Shown in pieces: positions 1 through 7,165 of a stretch of 50,383 nucleotides of DNA; position 1 is the stretch's first letter; each line of letters starts with the position of its first letter. A program made the translations under genes and the position numbers. The stretch covers positions 21,637-72,019 of IMG/VR virus record IMGVR_UViG_3300000547_000196, one strand, 5' to 3'. This DNA comes from a virus. The notes under the pieces were generated by a model. That model was not told where the DNA came from. It was given only the letters and a program-made list of their open reading frames with translations, and made no database searches.

Positions 1-588
1 AAATTGCTAGATCATGAGAAAGACATAGTCTTCGGAATTGGTCCTGCAGGAACCGGAAAGACCATACTAGCGGTCCAGGTGGCTGTAAAGATGTTTAAAG
101 AAGGGCACGTTGATAAAATCATAGTAACAAGACCCGCGGTATCTGCTGACGAGGATCTTGGATTCCTGCCAGGCACACTGGAGCAGAAAATGGCTCCGTG
201 GACACGCCCTATCTTTGATGTTCTTAGAGAATATTTTAACGCAAAAGAACTTGAAGGTATGGTGGAAGAAGGTGTGCTAGAGATTGCCCCTCTTGCGTAT
301 ATGAGAGGGCGAACATTCAAACGATCCTATATTATCGCAGACGAAATGCAGAACGCAACACAAAATCAAATGAAAATGTTGCTAACTCGTCTAGGTGATG
401 GATCCAAAATGGCAGTAACAGGCGACTTAAACCAGGCAGATAGGCTTAAAGATAACGGTCTCATAGATTTTACGAGACTGATGGAAACTGCCAAAGCATC
501 CCATTTGGACATAGTCCAGTTTGAACAAGGAGATATAGAAAGACATCAAGCAGTTAAAGAAGTACTAGAAGTATACGGCGACTATTAG
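1..588 (+). CDS. phoH: PhoH-like P-loop ATPase (5' end cut by window)
   Basis: PhoH-family ATPases are common in marine T4-like phages; their role in infection is unsettled (RNA or phosphate metabolism has been proposed). The reading frame is open from base 1, so the real start lies outside the window. Visible motifs are Walker A GPAGTGKT near the N-terminus, a Walker B-like IIADEMQN about 105 residues in, and the sensor-like segment AVTGDLNQAD. About 195 residues remain, so little beyond the N-terminus is missing. It is one of few plus-strand genes and converges with the dCMP deaminase gene, their stop codons overlapping by 4 nt, so no terminator separates them. Family assignment is secure; function in the phage is inference. 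Confidence 0.93.
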   Translation, partial: KLLDHEKDIVFGIGPAGTGKTILAVQVAVKMFKEGHVDKIIVTRPAVSADEDLGFLPGTLEQKMAPWTRPIFDVLREYFNAKELEGMVEEGVLEIAPLAYMRGRTFKRSYIIADEMQNATQNQMKMLLTRLGDGSKMAVTGDLNQADRLKDNGLIDFTRLMETAKASHLDIVQFEQGDIERHQAVKEVLEVYGDY

Positions 589-1013
589 GCTAACTGCGTT
601 ACAGGGATGCCGCATTGTTCTAGAAAATCTAGTCCTGCGGTGTCTCTGTAATCACGCTGATAATACACAGCGGCTATGCCACTTTGATAGATTAGTTTCG
701 CACAATCTATGCAAGGTGCGTGTGTTACAAACATTGTAGCACCTTCGCCTGATTCCGGTGAGCGAGCGAGTTTCGAAATACAGTTCGACTCCGCGTGAAG
801 CACTTCGGGTTTGGTTTTAAGCCCAGGCCAACCGTTTTCTATTACTTCGTTCTCGCACGAATTATCCCAACCGCTAGGCATACCATTATAGCCTATTGAG
901 ATAATTCTGTTGTCTTTGACGGCAATAGCGCCTACTTTAAGTCTTTTGGCAGAAGATAGTTCAGCAAATCTTTCTGCCACATCCATATATGCTCTTATGT
1001 ATTTTTCTTTCAT
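585..1013 (-). CDS. deoxycytidylate deaminase
   Basis: Zinc-dependent deaminase converting dCMP to dUMP, the substrate of ThyA encoded upstream in the same operon. The zinc site is clear: HAES at residues 73-76 (His73, catalytic Glu75) and PCIDC at 100-104 (Cys101, Cys104). The 142-residue length fits T4-like dCMP deaminases, although T4's own enzyme is longer. The start overlaps the stop of the preceding gene by 4 nt (ATGA), indicating translational coupling. It is the last gene of the minus-strand nucleotide operon that starts near 6.4 kb. A cytidine deaminase is less likely, given the ThyA and DHFR neighbours. Confidence 0.92.
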   Translation of the reverse strand: MKEKYIRAYMDVAERFAELSSAKRLKVGAIAVKDNRIISIGYNGMPSGWDNSCENEVIENGWPGLKTKPEVLHAESNCISKLARSPESGEGATMFVTHAPCIDCAKLIYQSGIAAVYYQRDYRDTAGLDFLEQCGIPVTQLA

Positions 1014-1237
1014 CCTAATCCTTTTAAATCAAACCAAGTTTTATATTTTCCTTCTTCAAACCAAAGATTAATTGTATAGTGTCCGCTGTCCCAAACTACT
1101 ATGGAATCTGATGGCATTTCCGCACACCATCGTTGCATTTTGTGCATAATGCCACTCATTTCCGTACCCGATCCGCATTCTATCTGTATTTTGTGATCAG
1201 GAGTTTTTTTGACTTCGTTGCGGTGTATCAATTTCAT
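1010..1237 (-). CDS. hypothetical protein, 75 aa
   Basis: I do not recognise this protein. It is a 75-residue soluble protein with a basic N-terminus and a C-terminal half rich in Trp and Tyr (WDSGHYTINLWFEEGKYKTW). It overlaps the downstream dCMP deaminase by 4 nt and the upstream membrane-protein gene by 4 nt, so it belongs to a tightly coupled operon. This context, not any motif, is why I call it real. Confidence 0.7.
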   Translation of the reverse strand: MKLIHRNEVKKTPDHKIQIECGSGTEMSGIMHKMQRWCAEMPSDSIVVWDSGHYTINLWFEEGKYKTWFDLKGLG

Positions 1238-1545
1238 GGCGAGCGATGAGAAAGGGCACTTCCTGTAAGTATTGCACCGAAGGAAAGATGAAACAAACCA
1301 CCTGCTTGTAGAGTAAAAGGCGTGTGTTGCTGGGTAAGATTTTCAATCAGCATCATCTGTACCGAAGCATCAGAAACCGCAGCAGAAGTTGCAGTTAACA
1401 CCTCCTGTACATCAACTCTATTCAACCCAATCCAAGCAGGTACTATAACAAAATCAAATATGCATATTATCAAATATACCACGCCTGCTAGAGACTGCCA
1501 ACCTTGTTGTTCCGAACACCAATTCCAAAATCTAAACCACGACAT
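1234..1545 (-). CDS. small membrane protein, holin-like candidate
   Basis: The protein has 103 residues and two likely membrane segments: one at about residues 19-40 (LAGVVYLIICIFDFVIVPAW) and a second near 82-98 (GGLFHLSFGAILTGSAL). Size, two hydrophobic segments and a Trp-rich N-terminus resemble small phage holins, but no lysis enzyme is adjacent, so this is only a candidate. The start is supported by AAGGAA 5 nt upstream of the ATG and by a late-type motif (ATAAATA, 1562-1568) just before it, so it can be made late independently of the operon. It overlaps the next gene by 4 nt. Confidence 0.7.
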   Translation of the reverse strand: MSWFRFWNWCSEQQGWQSLAGVVYLIICIFDFVIVPAWIGLNRVDVQEVLTATSAAVSDASVQMMLIENLTQQHTPFTLQAGGLFHLSFGAILTGSALSHRSP

Positions 1546-1547
1546 TG

Positions 1548-1778
1548 TTATTCCTTGGGATTATTTATCTGCTGTATTAAAACTTCGTTCTCTGTCAATA
1601 TCCTCGACCATTTGTAGCCTTTGATTGGAACCCTACCCCAACCGTCCATATAGATTTCTACCTGCCAGTAGTACCTTAACCAGATCCAACGATTGCTTTT
1701 GGAACTGCGTTTCGGCAACCAAGCAAACTTTTTATGCCATTTTTCTTTGGGATCAAAAAAAGCAGAAACCGGTTTCAT
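1548..1778 (-). CDS. hypothetical basic protein, 76 aa
   Basis: This is an unrecognised 76-residue protein, strongly basic and aromatic (many Lys, Arg, Trp and Tyr, e.g. SNRWIWLRYYWQVEIYMDGW). Such composition suggests nucleic-acid or protein binding, but no motif proves it. It overlaps the ThyA stop by 4 nt (ATGA) and ends 2 nt before the start of the small membrane gene. Confidence 0.7.
   Translation of the reverse strand: MKPVSAFFDPKEKWHKKFAWLPKRSSKSNRWIWLRYYWQVEIYMDGWGRVPIKGYKWSRILTENEVLIQQINNPKE
1562..1568 (-). promoter_or_regulatory. late-promoter motif ATAAATA
   Basis: On the minus strand this reads AGATAAATAATCC, close to the T4 late consensus TATAAATA. It is followed by AAGGAA and the ATG at 1545. 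It lies inside the 3' end of the preceding gene, so the 1234-1545 membrane gene may have its own late transcript with a normal leader. Confidence 0.5.
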
Positions 1779-2623
1779 ACTGCCATCGGTGCTCGTATCG
1801 CAGGCTGCGGATCATATCCCAATAAAACATAATCATCGGGAGAGGTTCTTAATACTTCTGTCAAGGAATCGAATAGAGGCATTTGCAAGTCGGGGAACGA
1901 CCCAGGAGTTCTGGATAACTGTTCTTGTACTGCGTCAAAGTGATTGTGATAGATGTGAGCATCTCCCAGTGTGTAAACAAAATCTCCTGCACGATAGCCT
2001 GTAATCTGTGCAATTATATGCGTAAGGAGAGCATAACTTGCAATATTAAATGGGCTTCCCAAGAATAAATCCGCACTTCTCTGGTATAACTGACAACTTA
2101 ATCTGTCTCTCTGCACGGAAAATTGGAATAGGGTATGACAGGGTGGCAGTGCCATTTTAGAAATCTCCGGGGGATTCCAAGCAGTAACAATCAATCTGCG
2201 GCTTGTAGGATTGCGAATGATTTCTTGAATAACCCACTCTATCTGATCCACACCGTTAAAGTTTCTCCATTGGGAACCATAAACAGGACCAAGTTCTTTT
2301 ACCTTATCTGTGTTTTCATAGCCCAATGCTTTACCCTGTTCGTCTGCGTTAGCACGCCAGATTGTGTTTTTTGAAGGATCTCTTGTTCCGTGCTGTATTT
2401 CGCATAATCTGCGTTCGTCTGTGCTGCCTTCCAAGAACCATAGCAGTTCTGATACCACTGCTCGCCAAGCAAGACGCTTTGTAGTAAGAGCAGGGAACCC
2501 TTCTGCGAGATTGAAACGCATTTGAGCACCAAAGCAGGCACGGGTATCTACGCCTGTTCTGTTAGATGTATCTGTGCCTGTGTCAAAAACCCTTTTTAAT
2601 GTGTCTAAATACTGCTGTTCCAT
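1775..2623 (-). CDS. thyA: thymidylate synthase ThyA
   Basis: Methylates dUMP to dTMP with methylene-tetrahydrofolate, producing dihydrofolate that the DHFR encoded upstream recycles. It is a classic ThyA, not ThyX. Visible motifs are the N-terminal folate/dUMP region with FPALTTKR at 43-50, the catalytic Cys162 in PPCH, RSADLFLGSPFN at 182-193, and GDAHIYHNH at 220-228. At 282 residues it has the usual length for the family. The start overlaps the preceding gene by 19 nt. Together with dCMP deaminase (which makes dUMP) and DHFR it forms a complete phage dTMP pathway within 3 kb. Confidence 0.97.
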   Translation of the reverse strand: MEQQYLDTLKRVFDTGTDTSNRTGVDTRACFGAQMRFNLAEGFPALTTKRLAWRAVVSELLWFLEGSTDERRLCEIQHGTRDPSKNTIWRANADEQGKALGYENTDKVKELGPVYGSQWRNFNGVDQIEWVIQEIIRNPTSRRLIVTAWNPPEISKMALPPCHTLFQFSVQRDRLSCQLYQRSADLFLGSPFNIASYALLTHIIAQITGYRAGDFVYTLGDAHIYHNHFDAVQEQLSRTPGSFPDLQMPLFDSLTEVLRTSPDDYVLLGYDPQPAIRAPMAV

Positions 2624-3111
2624 TTGTCTCCTCCGTCTATGGGTTCGCCTGCTTCATCTACTTCTATCCAGGTGTAGTCACCTAACCACTTTACACGGGC
2701 AAAATAGGTATACTGTTCGGGCCCGCCGCCTACCCAGTCTTGTTCTCCCATAGGAGATAGACGATATACTTCTTTATAATCGTCATACAGCAGCCAATAG
2801 CAGGAGCCGTGAGCAGGCGTAAAATCGTATTCCGCTGCGTGAACAGCATCCGTGATTTGTATTCTTCTCTGTATGCTGTCTGCCTGTCGTTTCAGCACAT
2901 CAACCATTTCCATTATTCTGTCATATTCCTGCTGTGCGTGTAGACGAGCAACGTTACGCATCAAATCTTTCTGCTGTTTAACATCTACCAAATCAAACGA
3001 AGGCGCACCTACTTCAGTAGGATAAGGAGTAGAACTCCTGTTGATAAACTCAACAATGTCCTTGCCTATTTCTGCATCTTGTGATTCTCTGCCTTTCGCC
3101 CTGTTTGACAT
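2605..3111 (-). CDS. conserved hypothetical protein, DUF2452-like
   Basis: A 168-residue protein with the pattern YPTEVGAPSFDLVDV (residues about 30-44), then a helical, Gln- and Arg-rich stretch and a C-terminal half rich in Trp and Tyr ending in Asp/Gly-rich sequence. The order resembles proteins filed as DUF2452 in phages and bacteria, whose function is unknown; I make that link from memory and it needs a profile search. The ATG overlaps the DHFR stop (TAATG), so translation is coupled within the nucleotide operon. Confidence 0.75.
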   Translation of the reverse strand: MSNRAKGRESQDAEIGKDIVEFINRSSTPYPTEVGAPSFDLVDVKQQKDLMRNVARLHAQQEYDRIMEMVDVLKRQADSIQRRIQITDAVHAAEYDFTPAHGSCYWLLYDDYKEVYRLSPMGEQDWVGGGPEQYTYFARVKWLGDYTWIEVDEAGEPIDGGDKWNSSI

Positions 3112-3605
3112 TATCTTCTATACCAAGTCTCGTATGTAGCCTCGTGCCCCTGTGCCACAACAGTTCTATGAAAATGTGATTCAATTTTTTCCATAGGCAG
3201 AAAAGTGTCGCAGTTGTAATCACCGGGAATACGCGAAAGGTAAAACCTATCAATAATAAGGAAAACTTCGTTAATCAGTTTGGCTCCACCTATAATGAAT
3301 ACATTTTCTAAACCACGCCAGTCTTCTAGACTTCTGATACCTGCTACGAGGCTTTCACCTTTTCTAGGTAGGTACTCATCTGCTCCTGGATGCTGTTCAG
3401 GATGAAGTGTAACTACCACATTGTATCTATTAGGTAGAGGTTTTGGCATTCCTTTGCTTTGCCAGGTAGAAGAGCCCATAACCACAGTCTTGCCGTCTGT
3501 CATTCTTTTGAAGTAGGCAAGATCCTCCTCCATTTTTGGCCAAGGCAGTGTTCCGTTCTTTCCTATGCCACCTCGGTCGTCACAAGCAAGTATCGCACTA
3601 ATCAT
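3111..3605 (-). CDS. folA: dihydrofolate reductase
   Basis: Reduces dihydrofolate to tetrahydrofolate with NADPH, closing the cycle opened by ThyA. At 164 residues it has normal DHFR length. Visible features are the N-terminal strand MISAILACDDRGGIG, the LPWPKMEEDLAYFKRMT loop-helix with the active-site acidic residue, the NADPH segment TVVMGSSTW, and FIIGGAKLINE, which contains the conserved GG. In T4 the equivalent gene is frd. The start overlaps the upstream membrane gene by 8 nt. Confidence 0.95.
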   Translation of the reverse strand: MISAILACDDRGGIGKNGTLPWPKMEEDLAYFKRMTDGKTVVMGSSTWQSKGMPKPLPNRYNVVVTLHPEQHPGADEYLPRKGESLVAGIRSLEDWRGLENVFIIGGAKLINEVFLIIDRFYLSRIPGDYNCDTFLPMEKIESHFHRTVVAQGHEATYETWYRR

Positions 3606-3858
3606 CTTTCATTGCTCTCATAAGAGATTCATTTTCTCTCTGTACAGTATTACGTGCTCTGTCCCATTCAATGTATAGCACGGTTCCTACGAGAGACACA
3701 ATCATCAATGTGCCTGGCACACCAAAAAAGCCGACTTCCCAGGGATAGCCTAACTGAACGGAAGCCCAGCCTCCGATAAATGCAAATACCACATAGCCAA
3801 CAAGACTACAAATAGGCCACGTCATCTGCTTTAGAAACTGTTTCCAAACTCTGCTCAC
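3598..3858 (-). CDS. small membrane protein, 86 aa
   Basis: This is an unrecognised protein with two predicted membrane spans, about residues 13-36 (WPICSLVGYVVFAFIGGW) and 42-64 (VGFFGVPGTLMIVSLVGTVLYI), and a charged C-terminal tail. It lies between the ferredoxin and DHFR genes, 1 nt after the ferredoxin stop. It could anchor or assist the ferredoxin, but nothing in the sequence demonstrates that. Confidence 0.72.
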   Translation of the reverse strand: MSRVWKQFLKQMTWPICSLVGYVVFAFIGGWASVQLGYPWEVGFFGVPGTLMIVSLVGTVLYIEWDRARNTVQRENESLMRAMKDD

Positions 3859-3859
3859 G

Positions 3860-4213
3860 TCAATCTCCTTTGCCGGGTTCTGGCGAAAAATGTGTTTCCA
3901 GTTTGTTTTTCACCCCGTCCCAGTCTTCTGCATCTTCTGGAACGTCTTCTTCCCGCATTTCTGTAATATTGGGCCAAAGTTTAGCATACTTTGCATTGTG
4001 TTCTTCCCACAGTTGGCGAATGTCGCCTTCAAGTTCGTTGTCAGGCACGATAGCATCAACAGGACACTCTGGCACACAAACACCACAATCTATACACTCG
4101 TCGGGATCAATAACAAGCATATTTTCGCCTTCATAAAAGCAATCCACCGGGCAACACTCAACGCAGTCCATATACTTGCATTTAATGCAATTATCAGTCA
4201 CCAAATAAGTCAT
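3860..4213 (-). CDS. fdxA: 7Fe ferredoxin, FdxA type
   Basis: Soluble electron carrier with one [3Fe-4S] and one [4Fe-4S] cluster. The cysteine pattern matches the Azotobacter FdI class shifted by one residue: Cys9, Cys17 and Cys50 for the 3Fe cluster; Cys21, Cys40, Cys43 and Cys46 for the 4Fe cluster; extra Cys12 and Cys25 as in that family. At 117 residues, with the typical acidic C-terminal tail (EVxP-type [13 protein letters not shown]), it looks like a full-length proteobacterial FdxA, not a plant-type [2Fe-2S] phage ferredoxin. It overlaps the endonuclease III stop region by 4 nt. Possible partners are ribonucleotide or sulfur metabolism or other host reductases; this is inference. Confidence 0.95.
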   Translation of the reverse strand: MTYLVTDNCIKCKYMDCVECCPVDCFYEGENMLVIDPDECIDCGVCVPECPVDAIVPDNELEGDIRQLWEEHNAKYAKLWPNITEMREEDVPEDAEDWDGVKNKLETHFSPEPGKGD

Positions 4214-4896
4214 GTTCTTTCCTTTGCAACTTCTCTCAAACGATATTTAGGTACGCCAATGTCTCGCTTTTCACAGTATTCTTCTAGTATACACTCATTG
4301 CACAAAGGCTGTCTACTCTTGCACACAAGTTTGGCATGAGTAATCAACTGCATGTGAGCAGCATACTTGTATTTGTCGGGAGTAGTTTCATTTACGGTTT
4401 CGCTTGTCTTGCCTTCATCAAGCGAATCTGTCCATCCCAGTCGCCAAAGAAGGCGAAATACATGAGTGTCCACTGCGATGTTAGGCTCGCCGTATACAAA
4501 ACGCATCACAATGTCAGAACTTTTCTTGCCAACACCGGGGAGTTTCATTAATTCTTTTTGAGTAGTAGGAACCTTGCCCCCGTATTCATCTATTAGCATC
4601 TGTGATGTTGCAAGAATATTTTTTGATTTTGCTTGGAACAAACCTGCTGGACGAATTGCTTCTATCACAGTGTCTCTGTCCAATTTAACCATGTCCCAGG
4701 GATTGTCTGCCAAAGCAAACAGTTGACGACTTGCTTGTGCTGTGCGCTTGTCTTGACTTTGAGCACTCAACATTACACCGATGAGACTTTTGTATGCATC
4801 TTTGTGTATCTTCGCAGCAGGCTTGGAGTTCCTATATTCAGGATACTCTCCCCCCAGTCTTTTGTAAATCTGTTTGATTTCTGCTTCGGTCTTCAT
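4210..4896 (-). CDS. nth: endonuclease III (DNA glycosylase/AP lyase)
   Basis: Base-excision repair enzyme removing oxidised pyrimidines and cutting abasic sites. The 228-residue protein shows the helix-hairpin-helix [12 protein letters not shown] (119-130) with the catalytic Lys125, the catalytic Asp143 in AVDTHVFR, and the C-terminal [4Fe-4S] loop Cys192-x6-Cys199-x2-Cys202-x5-Cys208. All key residues are present, so it should be active. It is encoded between gp44 and the ferredoxin with 4-nt overlaps on both sides. T4 itself uses DenV for pyrimidine-dimer repair; here UvsE (21994-23040) could cover UV damage and Nth oxidative damage. Confidence 0.95.
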   Translation of the reverse strand: MKTEAEIKQIYKRLGGEYPEYRNSKPAAKIHKDAYKSLIGVMLSAQSQDKRTAQASRQLFALADNPWDMVKLDRDTVIEAIRPAGLFQAKSKNILATSQMLIDEYGGKVPTTQKELMKLPGVGKKSSDIVMRFVYGEPNIAVDTHVFRLLWRLGWTDSLDEGKTSETVNETTPDKYKYAAHMQLITHAKLVCKSRQPLCNECILEEYCEKRDIGVPKYRLREVAKERT

Positions 4897-5816
4897 TCAG
4901 CATTCCTTGCGAGACGAATAAGGGTAGCAGCGAGGTTGATTTCTGGATCAGCTACAAGAGTGTGATCCACTAGACCCTGTTTGATGATAAGCACTGCTTG
5001 ATCCTGTTTTTCTTCTGTTGCACCAAACAGTTCTATATTCGAATACAACCAACGATAGATTTCTTCCATCTCCTCTGGACGAACAGTGCCGCACAACAGT
5101 TTTCTTGCTTCCTGGATTTTGCCTGCCTTGAACAGTTCTACCATATCCAGTTTCCAGTCTGCCTCACCTGTGTCACCTTCATGCGGAGCAACCAACGCAC
5201 CGTCTACTACATTCATCTGAACAGTGTTAATGCACTTTCTCAAATCGGGATAGGTTGCTTTTACATAGGTATCCAACACGTCAATGTCAGGCGTTACTCC
5301 TTCGGAGATTAGTATTTCTGCCACACGAGCAGTAAATTCTGTTTCGTCAATCTTTGCAATATGAAAACCTTGACAGCGTGAGTGAATAGCAGGAATAATT
5401 CTGTTGGGATAGTTACAGGTTAGGATAAATCGTGCTGTGGTATGATACTCTTCCATTACACCACGCAGTGCTGCCTGTGCGTTTGGTGATAGATAGTCAG
5501 CCTCGTCTAACAGCACGACTTTGAAGTCGCCAAACGGAATCATCTGTACAAAATTAACAATCTTGTCACGAACGTCATCTACAGAGTTTGTGCGAGAAGC
5601 GTTAATCTCTAAAATGTCTAAATCGTTTATGTCAAGTTCGTGAAACAGGATTTTTGCAAGAGTAGTCTTGCCAATACCCGCGTTGCCTGAAAACAGCAGA
5701 TGAGGAATAGTCTTGTCCTTAACCCAGGTTTCTACCTGCTTTCTCTGTTCCGCGTCACGAAACACATAGCCGTCAATGGTTTTCGGGCGATACGCCTCAA
5801 CCCATAATTTCTTCAT
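4893..5816 (-). CDS. 44: clamp loader large subunit, gp44 type
   Basis: AAA+ ATPase that loads the sliding clamp for the T4-type replisome. In the 307 residues one sees the RFC box I-like WVEAYRPKTIDGYV at the start, Walker A GNAGIGKT at 44-51, the DEAD variant of Walker B in LLDEADYL (102-109), sensor 1 TCNYPNRI (133-140) and the SRC arginine-finger motif at 146-148. Length matches T4 gp44 (about 319). The small subunit gp62 and the clamp gp45 are not in this window. It overlaps the exonuclease gene by 4 nt and Nth by 4 nt. Confidence 0.96.
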   Translation of the reverse strand: MKKLWVEAYRPKTIDGYVFRDAEQRKQVETWVKDKTIPHLLFSGNAGIGKTTLAKILFHELDINDLDILEINASRTNSVDDVRDKIVNFVQMIPFGDFKVVLLDEADYLSPNAQAALRGVMEEYHTTARFILTCNYPNRIIPAIHSRCQGFHIAKIDETEFTARVAEILISEGVTPDIDVLDTYVKATYPDLRKCINTVQMNVVDGALVAPHEGDTGEADWKLDMVELFKAGKIQEARKLLCGTVRPEEMEEIYRWLYSNIELFGATEEKQDQAVLIIKQGLVDHTLVADPEINLAATLIRLARNAE

Positions 5817-6358
5817 CTCGGTTTAACTCCAAAGTGTTTATATGAATATTGTACGCATTTTGCCTGATAATAGCAATCAGCAAGTGCGTTGTGTAGACTT
5901 TTCTGTATGTCTTTCCTAGGATCCTTTGGCATCATAGCGAACAGAGTGCGCGAGTCTCTAATCTGCCAATAGTGCCAGGGTGCGGGCTTTTCTGCCTGCT
6001 TGTATAAATGTTGTAAAATAACAAAATCAAATGTAGGACCTTGACACCAAATGTAATCCAATCCCACACACCATTTGTTTAATGCTCGGAGCATTTCTTG
6101 CACAAGGGTTCTGTCTGCGTGTTCGCCGAATGCCTCTGCCTGTATTTCTTCAGGCTGCTTGCTCCACCACGCAAGAGTGTTGTCGTCTATAGTCCTGGTA
6201 AATTGTTCAGTCTGTTCTTCAACATCCCCTCTTACATAAAGTGGAGAGTGGGGTTCCGAGTCGGAGAAAGGATCAAACTTGATAGCACCCAGAGTCATTA
6301 CAACACTGTCGGGCTCTACACCCAGTGTTTCGAGATCGATCATTCCGTGTGTAGCCAA
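5813..6358 (-). CDS. DEDD-family 3'-5' exonuclease, DexA-like
   Basis: Probable exonuclease for DNA degradation or proofreading; T4 DexA is the closest familiar relative. Motif Exo I is MIDLETLG (Asp8 and Glu10 counted from the TTG start), and later acidic motifs lie in WCQGPTFDFVIL and ALADCYYQAK. I choose the TTG at 6358 because AGGAG lies exactly 7 nt upstream, whereas the in-frame ATG at 6343 has no good ribosome site. That AGGAG is the distal arm of the hairpin at 6365-6410 that also contains the promoter, so translation probably depends on which promoter made the message. First gene of the replication and nucleotide operon. Confidence 0.85.
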   Translation of the reverse strand: MATHGMIDLETLGVEPDSVVMTLGAIKFDPFSDSEPHSPLYVRGDVEEQTEQFTRTIDDNTLAWWSKQPEEIQAEAFGEHADRTLVQEMLRALNKWCVGLDYIWCQGPTFDFVILQHLYKQAEKPAPWHYWQIRDSRTLFAMMPKDPRKDIQKSLHNALADCYYQAKCVQYSYKHFGVKPR

Positions 6359-6364
6359 AGAAAA

Positions 6365-6413
6365 ACTCCTCTACTATTTTGTAAAGTATAACACTTTACA
6401 GTAGAGGAGTCAA
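6365..6413 (-). promoter_or_regulatory. hairpin-embedded sigma70-like promoter with sequestered SD
   Basis: Minus-strand promoter TTGACT (6408-6413), 17 nt, TATACT (6385-6390). The same bases form a long inverted repeat: 11 bp (6365-6375 with 6400-6410) extended by an inner 7-bp stem (6381-6387 with 6393-6399), followed by five T. In read-through RNA from the gp31-like gene the full hairpin forms; it could terminate transcription and would bury the AGGAG at 6366-6370. RNA started at this promoter begins after the first arm, leaving the AGGAG free for the TTG start at 6358. Base pairing and motifs are seen; the regulatory logic is inferred from similar T4 genes. Confidence 0.75.
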
Positions 6414-6415
6414 GT

Positions 6416-6820
6416 TTAAGCAGTTACAAAAGTGGAAGGATCAAACGAAGCACTTTCTCCGTCAGAGTATTCGTTACCTAGAATAACACCTTCTGGCTTT
6501 TCGTCGGCCCATCCAAGAATAGATTCTGCTTCTACCATTCTAATTTCAAGTTCGTTGTCACCGTCTCCAATTTTAATACCGCGTGTCCAACGACCGTGTT
6601 CAACTAACACCCAATCTCCTTCTGCATAAGGATCATCATTGTGAGGACCTTTCTTATACACTCTACCCCAACGTGGATAAACACCTCGAGTAGTTCCGTC
6701 GTCGTCTTGTATAATAATACCGCTCGCAGTGCGTTGCTCTCCAAAATACATATCGGAGACTAGAACTCTGTTTCCTACTGCTCTTAGATCACCTTCAATA
6801 GCGTTATAGTTGACGCTCAT
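6416..6820 (-). CDS. 31: gp31/GroES-like cochaperonin
   Basis: Probable cochaperonin partnering host GroEL in folding the phage capsid protein, as T4 gp31 does. I place the start at the ATG at 6820, which overlaps the previous stop by 4 nt. The longer frame to 6865 would overlap the upstream gene and begins with a poor leader. The 134-residue product has the GroES-type core: GNRVLVSDMYFGE, the mobile-loop region with GIIIQDDDGTTRGVYP, then WGRVYKKGP and YAEGDWVLVEHGRWTRGI. The C-terminal tail is acidic. It ends just before the composite hairpin and promoter at 6365-6413. Its sequence is far from GroES, so gp31-like is the safest call. Confidence 0.85.
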   Translation of the reverse strand: MSVNYNAIEGDLRAVGNRVLVSDMYFGEQRTASGIIIQDDDGTTRGVYPRWGRVYKKGPHNDDPYAEGDWVLVEHGRWTRGIKIGDGDNELEIRMVEAESILGWADEKPEGVILGNEYSDGESASFDPSTFVTA

Positions 6821-7140
6821 TCGTCCTCCTTGCGTACAAAATTTCCATCTTCGTCTTCCACCCATTCTGTTGTAGGTTCTGGTTCTTCCCAGTCATCTAC
6901 AAGATCTTTTTTCTTGTTTTTCTGGCTGACAGGAACTTCGTCGGGTACAGGCTTGTTGCTGTAATATTCATTAACAAGATCTTCTCTCTTTTTTACAATC
7001 TTGCCACCAGCGCCTAATTGATCACCTCTTGCATTTACTTTTGCATTTCCTACAGCAGGTGTTAATTCATTTCTCTGCCGGAGCATGTCCATGTCAACGG
7101 TTTTTCCTTGCATGGTTTTGTAAATTTTTCTTTTAGACAT
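6817..7140 (-). CDS. conserved phage protein, 107 aa
   Basis: The protein has 107 residues with a basic N-terminal half and a strongly acidic C-terminal tail. The segment RNELTPAVGNAKVNARGDQL followed by GAGGKIVKKRE looks like a motif I recall from marine T4-like phage proteins of unknown function, often close to structural genes. No enzyme motif is visible. It is coupled to the gp31-like gene by a 4-nt overlap, which fits a role in capsid or virion assembly, but that is inference. Confidence 0.75.
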   Translation of the reverse strand: MSKRKIYKTMQGKTVDMDMLRQRNELTPAVGNAKVNARGDQLGAGGKIVKKREDLVNEYYSNKPVPDEVPVSQKNKKKDLVDDWEEPEPTTEWVEDEDGNFVRKEDE

Positions 7141-7165
7141 AATTTGTCTCCTATAATATACATAC

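Noticed and set aside
3890-4339. Plus-strand 149-codon frame opposite the ferredoxin and nth genes
   Set aside because: It is a shadow of well-supported minus-strand genes (FdxA cysteines and Nth motifs are intact), Phe/Cys-rich and without a ribosome site.
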